Shown piece after piece: positions 23,858 through 31,139 of a stretch of DNA of 32,795 bases. A program made the position numbers and the translations under genes. This stretch comes from JABFRJ01 sp964389095 (lineage in GTDB: Bacteria > Pseudomonadota > Alphaproteobacteria > Rhizobiales > Hyphomicrobiaceae). The notes beneath the pieces were generated by a model. The model searched no databases and was not told the origin of the DNA. It saw only the letters and a list, made by a program, of their open reading frames with translations. The DNA is taken from assembly GCA_964389095.1 (NCBI GenBank), contig CAYMEB010000026.1:1-32795 (forward strand), given 5' to 3'. Every line of letters starts with the position of its first letter. Position 1 is the stretch's first letter.

Positions 23858-24292
23858 ATGTACAAAACCATTCTCGTGGCGACCGATGGGTCCGACCTCT
23901 CGGACAAGGCCGTCGACCATGCCGTCGCGTTGGCGTCCAAGACCGGAGCCAAGCTGATCTCCGTGATCGTGCGCCGTCCCTTCGACGCCGTGTTCGCCGA
24001 AGGCATGGTGATCGAGGTTCCCGAAAGCGTGCGCAAGCAGATCACCGAGAACGCCAAGGCGACGCTCGCCGCGGTCACCGCCAAGGCGAAGGCCGCAGGC
24101 GTCGCCTCGGAGGAACAGGTGATGGTGCACACCTTCCCGTGGGAAGCGATCCTCGAGACCGCCAAGACCAAACAGGCCGATCTCATCGTCATGGCCTCGC
24201 ACGGCCGCCGCGGCGTCTCCGCATTGCTGATCGGCAGCGAGACCCAGAAGGTGCTCTCTCACGGCACCGTCCCGGTTCTGGTCGTTCGCTGA
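23858..24292 (+). CDS. Universal stress protein, UspA family
   Basis: The 144-residue single-domain protein has the UspA alpha/beta fold: MYKTILVATDGSDLSDKAVDHA at the start and the nucleotide-binding loop SHGRRGVSALLIGSETQKVL followed by VPVLVVR at the end, so it is likely an ATP-binding member. UspA proteins support survival under starvation, oxygen limitation or other stress, by mechanisms not fully known. The ATG at 23858 follows AAGGAA. An FNR/FixK-type palindrome lies upstream. It diverges from the VWA gene, and a promoter for the following GrdB-like gene lies just after its stop, so it is probably transcribed alone. Confidence 0.94.
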   Translation: MYKTILVATDGSDLSDKAVDHAVALASKTGAKLISVIVRRPFDAVFAEGMVIEVPESVRKQITENAKATLAAVTAKAKAAGVASEEQVMVHTFPWEAILETAKTKQADLIVMASHGRRGVSALLIGSETQKVLSHGTVPVLVVR

Positions 24293-24323
24293 CCTCGCAG
24301 GCGTGGCCCGCGTTCGGCCGCTG

Positions 24324-24371
24324 TTGACATGACGGAAAACGGGGCACTTACTTTGCCGGATATCCCGGCAA
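24324..24371 (+). promoter_or_regulatory. Promoter and inverted repeat before the GrdB-like gene
   Basis: A perfect -35 TTGACA (24324-24329) is followed after 17 bases by CTTACT (24347-24352). Immediately after it lies TTGCCGG-ATATC-CCGGCAA (24353-24371), a perfect 7-bp inverted repeat covering the expected transcription start. It is either an operator or a leader hairpin. This layout supports translation from the ATG at 24389. Confidence 0.5.
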
Positions 24372-24388
24372 GCAGGTGTCCCGTGCCC

Positions 24389-25336
24389 ATGTCCGAGCCC
24401 AAGGTCAACGGCCGCTTCGTCGACGACGATGCCCCGATCACTTACATGCAGCGCACGCGCGACTATTACCTCGCGCTCGGCTACGACAATCCTTATCGGT
24501 GGGCCCATTACAAGGACGTCCCGTTCACGCGGCTGAAGGTGCCGCTCGCCCGGGCACGCGTCGGCATCGTCACGACCGCGGCGCCTTACCAGCCGGACAA
24601 GGGTGACCAGGGACCGGGCGCGGCCTATAATTCGGCTGCGAAGTTCTACAAGGTCTACTCCGGCGAGAGTGCCGCGGCGTACGATCTGCGCATCTCCCAC
24701 ATCGGCTACGACCGCATCCACACGAGGGCCACCGACCAGCGCTGCTGGTTCCCGCTCGACGCGCTGAAGACCGCCCAGAAGCAGGGCCGCATCGGCGCCG
24801 TCGCCCGCCACTATTTCGGCCTGCCGACGAACCGCAGCCAGGCGACTACGATCGACATCGACGCCCCCGAAGTGGTCACGCGCTGCCTCTCGGACAAGCT
24901 GGACGCCGTTCTCGTGGTCCCCAATTGCCCCGTGTGCCACCAGGTCGCCGCGATTACCGCACGCCAACTCGAATCCGCCGGCATCCCCACCGTCGTCATG
25001 GGCTGCGCCAAGGACATCGTCGAGCGCTGTGGCGTGCCACGCTTCCTGTTCAGCGACTTCCCGCTCGGCAACGCCTGCGGGCGGCCGCACGACGAGGCTT
25101 CCCAGGCCGAGACGATGGAACTGGCGTTGAAGCTGCTCGAGAGCGCTCCAGGCCCGCGCACCACGTTCCAATCACCGCTGCGCTGGAGCGACAGCGCCGA
25201 CTGGAAGCTCGATCATCTCAATCTGGATCGGATGTCCGCCGAGGAAGTGGCCCGCCGCCGGGCCGAGAACGACCGCCAAAAAGCGATCGCAAAGGCGATC
25301 CGGGCGGACGCCGGGCTGGTGAAGGCTGCAAACTGA
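24389..25336 (+). CDS. Glycine/sarcosine/betaine reductase selenoprotein B-family protein (non-seleno)
   Basis: The 315-residue protein belongs to the GrdB/PrdB family (clostridial glycine and proline reductase subunits): VGIVTTAAPYQPD, YDLRISHIGYDRIHT, WFPLDALKTAQKQGRIG and VLVVPNCPVCHQVAAITARQLESAGIP. Clostridial GrdB has UxxCxxC with selenocysteine; here the frame reads V-P-N-Cys180-P-V-Cys183-H, with no in-frame TGA, so only a CxxC remains. Glycine reductase itself is an anaerobic Stickland enzyme, so a different reaction is likely in this organism, perhaps a thiol-redox one. The start at 24389 is preferred to 24329 because the promoter -35 covers the latter. An ABC1-type kinase gene follows after 84 bp. 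Confidence 0.8.
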   Translation: MSEPKVNGRFVDDDAPITYMQRTRDYYLALGYDNPYRWAHYKDVPFTRLKVPLARARVGIVTTAAPYQPDKGDQGPGAAYNSAAKFYKVYSGESAAAYDLRISHIGYDRIHTRATDQRCWFPLDALKTAQKQGRIGAVARHYFGLPTNRSQATTIDIDAPEVVTRCLSDKLDAVLVVPNCPVCHQVAAITARQLESAGIPTVVMGCAKDIVERCGVPRFLFSDFPLGNACGRPHDEASQAETMELALKLLESAPGPRTTFQSPLRWSDSADWKLDHLNLDRMSAEEVARRRAENDRQKAIAKAIRADAGLVKAAN

Positions 25337-25420
25337 AATCGGAACGGCACGGGCCGTTGATCGCCGAGACCGGCTACCCCATGTAGACGGCATGGCCAAA
25401 TTCGTGCGCGGGGACGAAGG

Positions 25421-26779
25421 GTGAGCGACAACGAGGAGAACCGGTTCACGGCACGGGCCGCGCGCTACGTGCGGGTCGGCGCGAACGTCGGCAGCGTCGC
25501 CGCGAAGGTCGCCGGCCAGCGTCTCCTCGGCATCGAAGCCGACGATCAGAAGAACGCCGCGGCTCTGGCGGCGGCGCTCGGCGGCCTCAAGGGGCCGATC
25601 ATGAAGGTTGCACAGCTGCTCTCGACGATCCCGGAAGCGCTGCCCAAGGAGTACGCGGCGGAACTCGCGCAGTTGCAGAGCCAGGCGCCGCCGATGGGGC
25701 CCGCGTTCGTGCGCCGGCGCATGCAGGCCGAGCTGGGGCCGGATTGGCAGTCGCGGTTCGGCTCGTTCGATCTGGGTTCGAGCGCGTCCGCCTCGCTGGG
25801 CCAGGTGCACAAGGCCGAGGCGTCCGGTGGCGGCACGCTGGCCTGCAAGCTCCAGTATCCCGACATGCAGTCGGCTGTGGAGGCCGACCTCGCGCAGCTC
25901 AAGGTCGTCTTCGCTCTCCATGCCCGCATGAACCCGGCGATCGACACGACGGAGATCCTCAAAGAGATTTCCGCGCGCCTGCGCGAAGAACTCGATTATC
26001 GCCTGGAGGAGCGCCATATGGCGCTCTACGGACGCATCTTCGAAGGCGATGCGCAGGTCCGCATTCCGCCGGTGATCGCCCCTCTATCGACGGCGCGCCT
26101 GCTGACGATGGGATGGCTGCATGGCAGGCCGCTGCTCACGTTCAAGGAAGCGCCGATCGAGCACCGCAACGCCATCGCACGCGCGATGTTCCGCGCCTGG
26201 TGGTTCCCGTTCTCCCACTACGGCGTGATCCATGGCGATCCGCATCTGGGCAACTACACGATCTTCGAGGAGGGCGGAGCGCCGGCGGGCTTGAACCTGC
26301 TCGATTACGGCTGCATCCGCACGTTCCCGCCCTCCTTCGTCGGCGGCGTGGTGGAACTGCGCCAGGGCCTGATCGAGAACGATCGGTCCCGCCTCGTGCA
26401 CGCTTACGAGATCTGGGGGTTCAAGGGGCTCACGAACGAGCTGATCGACACCATGAACATCTGGGCGCGCTTCATCTATGGCCCGCTGATCGACGACCGC
26501 GAGCGCGAGATCGCCGAGGACGTGCCCCCGGGAGAGTATGGCCGGCGCGAGGCGTTCTCGGTGCACAAGGCTTTGAAGGAGAAAGGGCCGGTGACGGTCC
26601 CGCGGGAGTTCGTCTTCATGGATCGCGCCGCCATCGGGCTCGGCGGCGTATTCCTGCATCTGCGCGCCAGGCTCAACTGGTGCCGGATGTTCGAGGACGC
26701 GCTCGGTAGCTTCAGCCTCGAGGCGGTCACCGGCCGCCAGCGCGAGGCGTTCGAGGCGACCGGCGTCCCCCTGCCGTGA
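25421..26779 (+). CDS. ABC1/UbiB/AarF-family atypical kinase
   Basis: The 452-residue protein has the UbiB-type protein-kinase-like fold. Visible are a KxGQ-like motif with Ala in place of Gly (MK62-V-A-Q65-LLS), the Ala-rich nucleotide loop SSASASLGQVH (120-130), Lys143 in ACKLQYP, the Glu-rich LREELDYRLEERHM, the catalytic loop HGDPHLGN (271-278) and the metal-binding LDYG (D295). UbiB proteins help in ubiquinone synthesis and lipid handling, but none of the other ubi genes is here, and this subgroup of alphaproteobacteria is not characterised. The start is a GTG with GGGGA six bases upstream. It follows the GrdB-like gene in the same direction. Confidence 0.88.
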   Translation: MSDNEENRFTARAARYVRVGANVGSVAAKVAGQRLLGIEADDQKNAAALAAALGGLKGPIMKVAQLLSTIPEALPKEYAAELAQLQSQAPPMGPAFVRRRMQAELGPDWQSRFGSFDLGSSASASLGQVHKAEASGGGTLACKLQYPDMQSAVEADLAQLKVVFALHARMNPAIDTTEILKEISARLREELDYRLEERHMALYGRIFEGDAQVRIPPVIAPLSTARLLTMGWLHGRPLLTFKEAPIEHRNAIARAMFRAWWFPFSHYGVIHGDPHLGNYTIFEEGGAPAGLNLLDYGCIRTFPPSFVGGVVELRQGLIENDRSRLVHAYEIWGFKGLTNELIDTMNIWARFIYGPLIDDREREIAEDVPPGEYGRREAFSVHKALKEKGPVTVPREFVFMDRAAIGLGGVFLHLRARLNWCRMFEDALGSFSLEAVTGRQREAFEATGVPLP

Positions 26780-26800
26780 AGGCGGCTTCGGCCGCGCCTT
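26779..26800 (+). terminator. Hairpin after the ABC1 kinase gene
   Basis: GCGGC and GCCGC pair around a TTCG tetraloop, extended by AAGG/CCTT with one bulged base, directly at the end of the kinase gene. There is no T run. It may separate the kinase from trpG. The 144-bp gap before trpG shows no trp leader peptide or clear promoter. Confidence 0.45.
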
Positions 26801-26923
26801 GACCACGCCCCTCCTACCTGTCACAAGGCCTTCGAACCGGTGATGCAGGCCTTCTGTTCCGCGCGCCAATGCGGGACGTCGAAGTGTCCGGCACCCGGCC
26901 AGCGCTCTCCAAAGGCGGCCTTC

Positions 26924-27538
26924 ATGCTCATCCTGATCGATAACTACGACAGCTTCACCTACAATCTCGTCCATTACCTCGGCGAACTCGGCGCCGACGT
27001 GGAAGTCCACCGAAACGACCGCATCGCCGTCGCGGACGTCCTCGCAAAGAAGCCCAAGGGCATCGTCCTGTCGCCCGGGCCCTGCACCCCCAACGAAGCC
27101 GGCATCTGTCTCTCGCTGATCCGCGAAGCGGGTCCAAAGGTCCCCCTGCTCGGCGTCTGCCTCGGCCACCAGGCCATCGGCCAATCCTACGGCGGCATCG
27201 TCGAGCGCGCACCTGCCCCCATGCACGGCAAGCTTTCGCGCATCACGACGCGCGGCAAGGGCGTCTTCAAGGGCCTGCCGAAGCGCTACGAGGTGACGCG
27301 CTATCACTCGCTCGTCGTGAGGCGCTCCGCGCTGCCCGCCGATCTCGAAGTGACCGCGGAGACCGACGACGGCCTGATCATGGGGCTGCAACACCGCCGC
27401 CATCCGGTTCACGGTGTGCAGTTCCATCCCGAGAGCATCGCCTCCGAGCATGGCCACGCACTGCTGGCCAACTTCCTCGAATTGGCCGGCATCTCGCCGC
27501 GCCGCCGCAATGTGAGAGTCGAAAGGGTCGCGGCATGA
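26924..27538 (+). CDS. trpG: Anthranilate synthase glutaminase subunit (TrpG/PabA)
   Basis: The 204-residue class I glutamine amidotransferase supplies ammonia to anthranilate synthase. MLILIDNYDSFTYNLVHYLG is the classic N-terminus, the nucleophile is Cys79 in GVCLGHQ and the other catalytic residues are His168 and Glu170 in FHPESI. It could also serve aminodeoxychorismate synthase (PabA), but the 4-bp overlap (ATGA) with trpD on the same strand favours TrpG. trpE is not upstream; the nearest upstream gene is the ABC1 kinase. The start at 26924 is fixed by the family N-terminus; a 28-codon upstream extension has no similarity. Confidence 0.95.
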   Translation: MLILIDNYDSFTYNLVHYLGELGADVEVHRNDRIAVADVLAKKPKGIVLSPGPCTPNEAGICLSLIREAGPKVPLLGVCLGHQAIGQSYGGIVERAPAPMHGKLSRITTRGKGVFKGLPKRYEVTRYHSLVVRRSALPADLEVTAETDDGLIMGLQHRRHPVHGVQFHPESIASEHGHALLANFLELAGISPRRRNVRVERVAA

Positions 27539-28584
27539 CAATCGAACAGGATCCCGCGGCACTGAAGCCGTACATCTCGCGCGCCATCGAATCCGCTCTG
27601 CCTCAGAACGAGGCCGAGGAAGCCTTCGACGTCATCATGTCGGGCAAGGCGACACCCTCGCAGATCGGCGGATTCCTCATGATCCTGCGTCTGCGCGGGG
27701 AATCCATCGAGGAGATCACCGGCGCGGCCACCATCATGCGTGCCAAGGCCAAGCGAGTGACCGCCCCATCCGGCGCCATCGACATCGTCGGCACCGGCGG
27801 CGACGGGCGCGGCACGCTCAACATCTCCACCGCGGCCGCACTGACGGTCGCGAGCCTGGACGTGCCGGTCGCCAAGCATGGCAACAAGGCACAGTCTTCG
27901 AAGTCCGGCGCCGCCGACGCTCTGGCCGCACTCGGCATGGACATCAATGCCCCGGTGCAGGTCATCGAGAGATCGCTGCGTGAAACCGGATTCGGCTACA
28001 TGAATGCGCCGAACCATCACGCAGCGATGCGCCACGTGATGCCGGCGCGCATCGAGCTCGGCGTACGTACCGTGTTCAACATCCTGGGGCCGCTGACAAA
28101 CCCAGCCGGCGTCAAGCGCCAGCTGACCGGCGTCTTCACCCGTGCGCTCGTGCGCCCCCTCGCCGAGACGCTCCGCGCACTCGGCTCCGAACGGGCCTGG
28201 GTGGTCCACGGCGCCGACGGCACCGACGAGGTCTCGATCACGGGGCCCACGTTCGTGGCAGCGTTGGAGAACGGCGTGGTAAGACAGTTCCAGCTGATCC
28301 CGGAAGAAGTCGGATTGCCCGAGCATCCGCTGGGCCACATCCTGGGCAGCACGCCCGAAGCGAACACGGTGAAGCTCCATCGCCTGTTCGACGGCGACAA
28401 ATCGGCCGAGATCGCGGCCTTCCGCGATGCGGTGGCCTTGAATGCGGCGGCCGGGCTCCTGATCGCGGATCGTGTAGGCTCCCTGCAGGACGGCGTGGCC
28501 CTGGCCAAGGCCGCCTTCGACGACGGCCGCGTCAAGGCGAACCTCGCGCGCATCGTCGCGCTCTCGAAATCCGGCACGGCCTGA
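27535..28584 (+). CDS. trpD: Anthranilate phosphoribosyltransferase
   Basis: TrpD joins anthranilate to PRPP, the second step of tryptophan synthesis. The 349-residue protein has the PRPP loop GTGGDG (86-91), NIST (96-99), the KHGN block (114-117) with SSKSGAAD, NHHAAMRHVMPAR and the GPLTNPAG motif. Length is normal. The ATG overlaps the trpG stop by 4 bp, so translation is coupled. In most alphaproteobacteria trpC comes next; here the next gene is a serine hydrolase after an 81-bp gap with a 6-bp hairpin (CGCCGC/GCGGCG, 28602-28618) that may act as a weak terminator. Confidence 0.95.
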   Translation: MTIEQDPAALKPYISRAIESALPQNEAEEAFDVIMSGKATPSQIGGFLMILRLRGESIEEITGAATIMRAKAKRVTAPSGAIDIVGTGGDGRGTLNISTAAALTVASLDVPVAKHGNKAQSSKSGAADALAALGMDINAPVQVIERSLRETGFGYMNAPNHHAAMRHVMPARIELGVRTVFNILGPLTNPAGVKRQLTGVFTRALVRPLAETLRALGSERAWVVHGADGTDEVSITGPTFVAALENGVVRQFQLIPEEVGLPEHPLGHILGSTPEANTVKLHRLFDGDKSAEIAAFRDAVALNAAAGLLIADRVGSLQDGVALAKAAFDDGRVKANLARIVALSKSGTA

Positions 28585-28665
28585 TCGGCCTTTGTGCACC
28601 CCGCCGCGTGCTGCGGCGTTGACGAGCTGCCCCCCGCGCTGTCATGGACGGGGTGGGAGAGCCGA

Positions 28666-29232
28666 ATGCGCACGTTCGACGTGGACATACTGATCGTGCC
28701 CGGGTGGACGGGCTCGGGTCCCGATCATTGGCAGAGCCGCTGGGAGCGACGGTTGCGCCATGCGCGGCGCGTCGAGCAGGACGACTGGGAGACGGTCGAC
28801 CTCACGAAGTGGACCGCGCGCCTCCTCGAAGCCGTTGCAGAAGCCACAAAGCCGGTTCTGCTCGTCGCCCACTCCTGCGGAGTCGTCACGATCGCCCACG
28901 CGGCGTCCCGATTTCCCGATGACAAAGTGGTCGGAGGCTTCCTGGTCGCCCCGCCGTCGGAAGCCGCAGCCGCCACGATCCCAGGGATCGACCCGGCGTT
29001 CCTGACCTATCCTCGTGATCCTCTTCCCTTCCCGTCGCTGCTGATCGCGAGCCGCAACGACCCCCATTGCAGCATCGACGATGCCGGCGATCTTGCGCTC
29101 GCATGGGGCAGCGCCCTGATCGATGCCGGCGACGCTGGCCACATCAACACCGCGAGCGGGCACGGCCCCTGGCCGGAAGGCGCGCTCAAGTTCGGCCAGT
29201 TCCTGAAACAGCTCGGCCGGCCGCGAGGCTGA
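28666..29232 (+). CDS. Small alpha/beta hydrolase, RBBP9/YdeN family
   Basis: The 188-residue protein has the RBBP9/YdeN serine hydrolase pattern: VPGWTGSGPDHWQSRWE near the start, nucleophile Ser70 in AHSCGVV, Asp132 in SRNDPHCS and His159 in GHINTASGHGPWPEG. Such proteins are cytoplasmic hydrolases with unknown natural substrates. The ATG at 28666 follows GGGAG with a 6-base spacer, 81 bp after trpD in the same direction, so it occupies the place where trpC usually stands; no link to tryptophan synthesis is implied. It converges with the ATPase zeta gene, 43 bp apart. Confidence 0.88.
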   Translation: MRTFDVDILIVPGWTGSGPDHWQSRWERRLRHARRVEQDDWETVDLTKWTARLLEAVAEATKPVLLVAHSCGVVTIAHAASRFPDDKVVGGFLVAPPSEAAAATIPGIDPAFLTYPRDPLPFPSLLIASRNDPHCSIDDAGDLALAWGSALIDAGDAGHINTASGHGPWPEGALKFGQFLKQLGRPRG

Positions 29233-29275
29233 CTCGCAACCGGCCGAAGATGCGCCACGGTACGGGCGGGACCGA

Positions 29276-29602
29276 TCAGCTCTTGGTCGCTTCGATCTCA
29301 CCGACCGCCTTGGCGAGCATTTCGCCCATCTGCTTGCGGATCTCCGTATCGGCGATCGAGAGTCCCTTTGCCGCGAGGTCCGCCTTGATCTTGCGGAAGA
29401 CGTCGTCGTCGCCCTTCTCGGCGAGATCGGCCTTACGCACCGCCTTGATGTAGTCCGCGAGCGCGGCCCCCGTGAAGCCGAGCTTCGCTCCCGCCCATTC
29501 GGCGATGTACTTGTTCCGGCGCGCCTCCGACTTGAATTTGAGGTCGGCGTCGTGGGCGAACTTCTTCTCGAAGGCCTTCTCGCGCTCGTCGAAAGTAGTC
29601 AT
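29276..29602 (-). CDS. F1Fo-ATPase inhibitor zeta subunit (DUF1476)
   Basis: The 108-residue all-helical protein is the alphaproteobacterial zeta subunit, which blocks reverse ATP hydrolysis by inserting its N-terminus into F1, as shown for Paracoccus. Seen are the N-terminal MTTFDEREKAFEKKFAHD, the LKFKSEARRNKYIAEWAGAKLGF core (21-43) and the acidic C-terminal helices. The start at 29602 has CGGAGAG upstream; a longer reading upstream has no similarity. Divergence from purC is a conserved alphaproteobacterial arrangement and supports the assignment. A good promoter (TTGAAC-N17-TATATC) lies 95 bp upstream. Confidence 0.92.
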   Translation of the reverse strand: MTTFDEREKAFEKKFAHDADLKFKSEARRNKYIAEWAGAKLGFTGAALADYIKAVRKADLAEKGDDDVFRKIKADLAAKGLSIADTEIRKQMGEMLAKAVGEIEATKS

Positions 29603-29616
29603 GCCGCTCTCCGGTT

Positions 29617-29646
29617 GTTGCAAGCAGATCCGCAACATCGTTGCAA
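29617..29646 (-). repeat. GTTGC/GCAAC repeats in the zeta-subunit leader
   Basis: GTTGCAA occurs at 29617-29623 and 29640-29646, with GCAAC between at 29632-29636. The central copy can pair with either flank, so two alternative small hairpins are possible in the leader of the zeta mRNA, just ahead of its ribosome site. Confidence 0.4.
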
Positions 29647-29696
29647 AAATGCCGCATTGTGGCACTCCGGCCCCGGCCGGTGCGCTATTCAGCGTG

Positions 29697-29725
29697 GATA
29701 TAGAGGCTCGCTCGCAGCGGTTCAA
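29697..29725 (-). promoter_or_regulatory. Promoter of the ATPase zeta gene
   Basis: On the minus strand TTGAAC (29720-29725) and TATATC (29697-29702) are separated by 17 bases, a near-consensus sigma-70 promoter. The start would be near 29690, giving a leader of almost 90 bases before the ATG at 29602. It lies in the 390-bp gap divergent to purC; together with the purC promoter and the leader repeats it accounts for most of that gap. Confidence 0.6.
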
Positions 29726-29817
29726 CTGGCGTTCCCGTCTCAGTCCGGCTTCGAGTTGCACTTTCAATGCCCGAATTCACCCTGCCGCGCACAACGAGGG
29801 CAAGCGGTCCGCCAACA

Positions 29818-29846
29818 TTGTTTCGCCCCCCTCGTTCGGCTAGACT
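29818..29846 (+). promoter_or_regulatory. Promoter of purC
   Basis: TTGTTT (29818-29823), 17 bases, then TAGACT (29841-29846) form a good sigma-70-type promoter. Transcription would begin near 29853, so the leader is about 140 bases, opening with a perfect 7-bp hairpin (GCCGGGT/ACCCGGC, 29858-29876). No purine riboswitch core is recognisable in the leader. Confidence 0.55.
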
Positions 29847-29992
29847 CTCTCCTGTGTGCCGGGTCCGGTACCCGGCGTGCGCCGACAGCGGCGTCGTGGA
29901 GAAACGTGCTGTAATTTCAACGATGACGTGCCACGCAGACCGATCGCGCGCGGCCCCCACCTCGATGCGCGAGCAAACAAGGGATCATGAAG

Positions 29993-30778
29993 ATGAACAG
30001 GCGTCGACGCGTCTACGAAGGCAAGGCCAAGGTGCTCTACGAAGGCCCCGAGCCCGGCACGCTCATCCAACACTTCAAGGATGACGCGACCGCTTTCAAC
30101 AACAAGAAGCACGCGCTCATCGACGGCAAGGGCGTGTTGAACAACCGCATCTCGGAATACATCTTCCAGAAGCTGAACGAGATCGGCGTGCCCACGCACT
30201 TCATGCGACGGCTCAACATGCGCGAGCAGTTGATCCGCGAGGTGGAGATCATTCCGCTCGAGGTCGTTGTGCGCAATGTCGCTGCCGGTTCGCTGGCGAC
30301 GCGGCTTGGTCTCGAAGAAGGCATGCAGCTGCCCCGTTCGATCATCGAGTTCTACTACAAGCAGGACAGCCTCAACGACCCGATGGTGTCGGAGGAGCAC
30401 ATCACCGCGTTCGGCTGGGCGACCCCCCAGGAGATCGACGAGATCATGAGCCTTGCGCTCCGGATCAACGACTTCATGGTCGGTCTGTTCCTGGGCATCG
30501 GCATCCGCCTCGTCGACTTCAAGGTGGAGTTCGGCCGCCTGTGGGAGAACGACATGGCGCGGATCGTTCTGGCCGACGAGATCAGCCCCGACAGCTGCCG
30601 GCTCTGGGACGTCCAGTCCGGTGACAAGCTCGACAAGGACCGCTTCCGCCGCGATCTCGGCGGGGTGCTGGAGGCCTACCAGGAAGTCGCCCGCCGCCTG
30701 GGCGTGCTGACCGAGACGCCCCGGCCGCGGGGCACCGGACCGGTCCTGGTGTCCACGAATGGGCAGAAGCCCAATTGA
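29993..30778 (+). CDS. purC: SAICAR synthetase (purine biosynthesis)
   Basis: PurC joins CAIR and aspartate with ATP to make SAICAR. The 261-residue protein shows RRRRVYEGKAKVLYEG at the start, the FNNKKHALIDGKGVLNN block, signature EIIPLEVVVRNVAAGS, and DFKVEFGRLW...LADEISPDSCRLWD. Two ATGs, at 29987 and 29993, are possible; I prefer the second because AAGGG is 9 bases ahead of it and only 3 from the first. The C-terminal 20 residues (TETPRPRGTGPVLVSTNGQ) are an unconserved tail. A long hairpin separates it from purS. Confidence 0.95.
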   Translation: MNRRRRVYEGKAKVLYEGPEPGTLIQHFKDDATAFNNKKHALIDGKGVLNNRISEYIFQKLNEIGVPTHFMRRLNMREQLIREVEIIPLEVVVRNVAAGSLATRLGLEEGMQLPRSIIEFYYKQDSLNDPMVSEEHITAFGWATPQEIDEIMSLALRINDFMVGLFLGIGIRLVDFKVEFGRLWENDMARIVLADEISPDSCRLWDVQSGDKLDKDRFRRDLGGVLEAYQEVARRLGVLTETPRPRGTGPVLVSTNGQKPN

Positions 30779-30844
30779 ACGCGGCGCGAAGCCCGCGTTC
30801 TGAGGTATCGTGAGCAGGCAGGGAGATTCGCACCTGCCGCTCAC
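30778..30844 (+). terminator. Two hairpins between purC and purS
   Basis: The first hairpin, AACGCGG/CCGCGTT (30778-30799), starts on the purC stop codon. The second pairs GTGAGC plus GGCAGG with CCTGCC plus GCTCAC (30810-30844), twelve pairs with a single bulged A and a 10-base loop, and is followed by TTTGCG. Both can reduce or partially end transcription before purS, or protect the purC message 3' end. Confidence 0.5.
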
Positions 30845-30895
30845 TTTGCGATGTCCGCCTGCTTCCCCGTTGCCGACCACAAGCGCAGCACGCCC

Positions 30896-31138
30896 ATGAA
30901 AGCCCGCATCAAGATCACATTGAAGAACGGCGTCCTGGATCCCCAGGGCAAAGCCATCCAGAACGCCCTGGGTGCCATGGGCATCGGCGGGGTCGCCGAT
31001 GTCCGCCAGGGCAAGTACATCGAGGTCGATCTCGCTGAGACCGACGAGAAGAGCGCGCGAGAGACCGTCGAGCGGATGTGCCGCGACCTGCTGGCCAACA
31101 CGGTGATCGAGAACTATGCCTTCGAGCTCGTGCGCTGA
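30896..31138 (+). CDS. purS: Phosphoribosylformylglycinamidine synthase, PurS subunit
   Basis: PurS is the small structural subunit that joins PurQ and PurL in the three-part FGAM synthase found in alphaproteobacteria and Gram-positives. The 80-residue product MKARIKITLKNGVLDPQGKAI...GIGGVADVRQGKYIEVDL...LANTVIENYAFELVR is a complete match. The start at 30896 is fixed by family sequence even though no strong ribosome site is present. purQ normally follows directly; here a secreted-protein gene lies between. Confidence 0.95.
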   Translation: MKARIKITLKNGVLDPQGKAIQNALGAMGIGGVADVRQGKYIEVDLAETDEKSARETVERMCRDLLANTVIENYAFELVR

Positions 31139-31139
31139 C

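Noticed and set aside
23669..25171. Minus-strand open frame of 500 codons opposite uspA and the GrdB-like gene
   Set aside because: It covers two well-supported plus-strand genes and their promoters; no family similarity.
24389..25336. Possible selenoprotein
   Set aside because: The GrdB-family frame has no in-frame TGA near the redox motif and reads through from start to stop with Cys only, so no selenocysteine insertion is indicated.
26780..26923. trp leader peptide or attenuator before trpG
   Set aside because: No short frame with Trp codons and no terminator with a T run were seen in this gap.
26084..28599. Two long minus-strand frames opposite the ABC1 kinase, trpG and trpD
   Set aside because: Antisense shadows of firmly identified genes.
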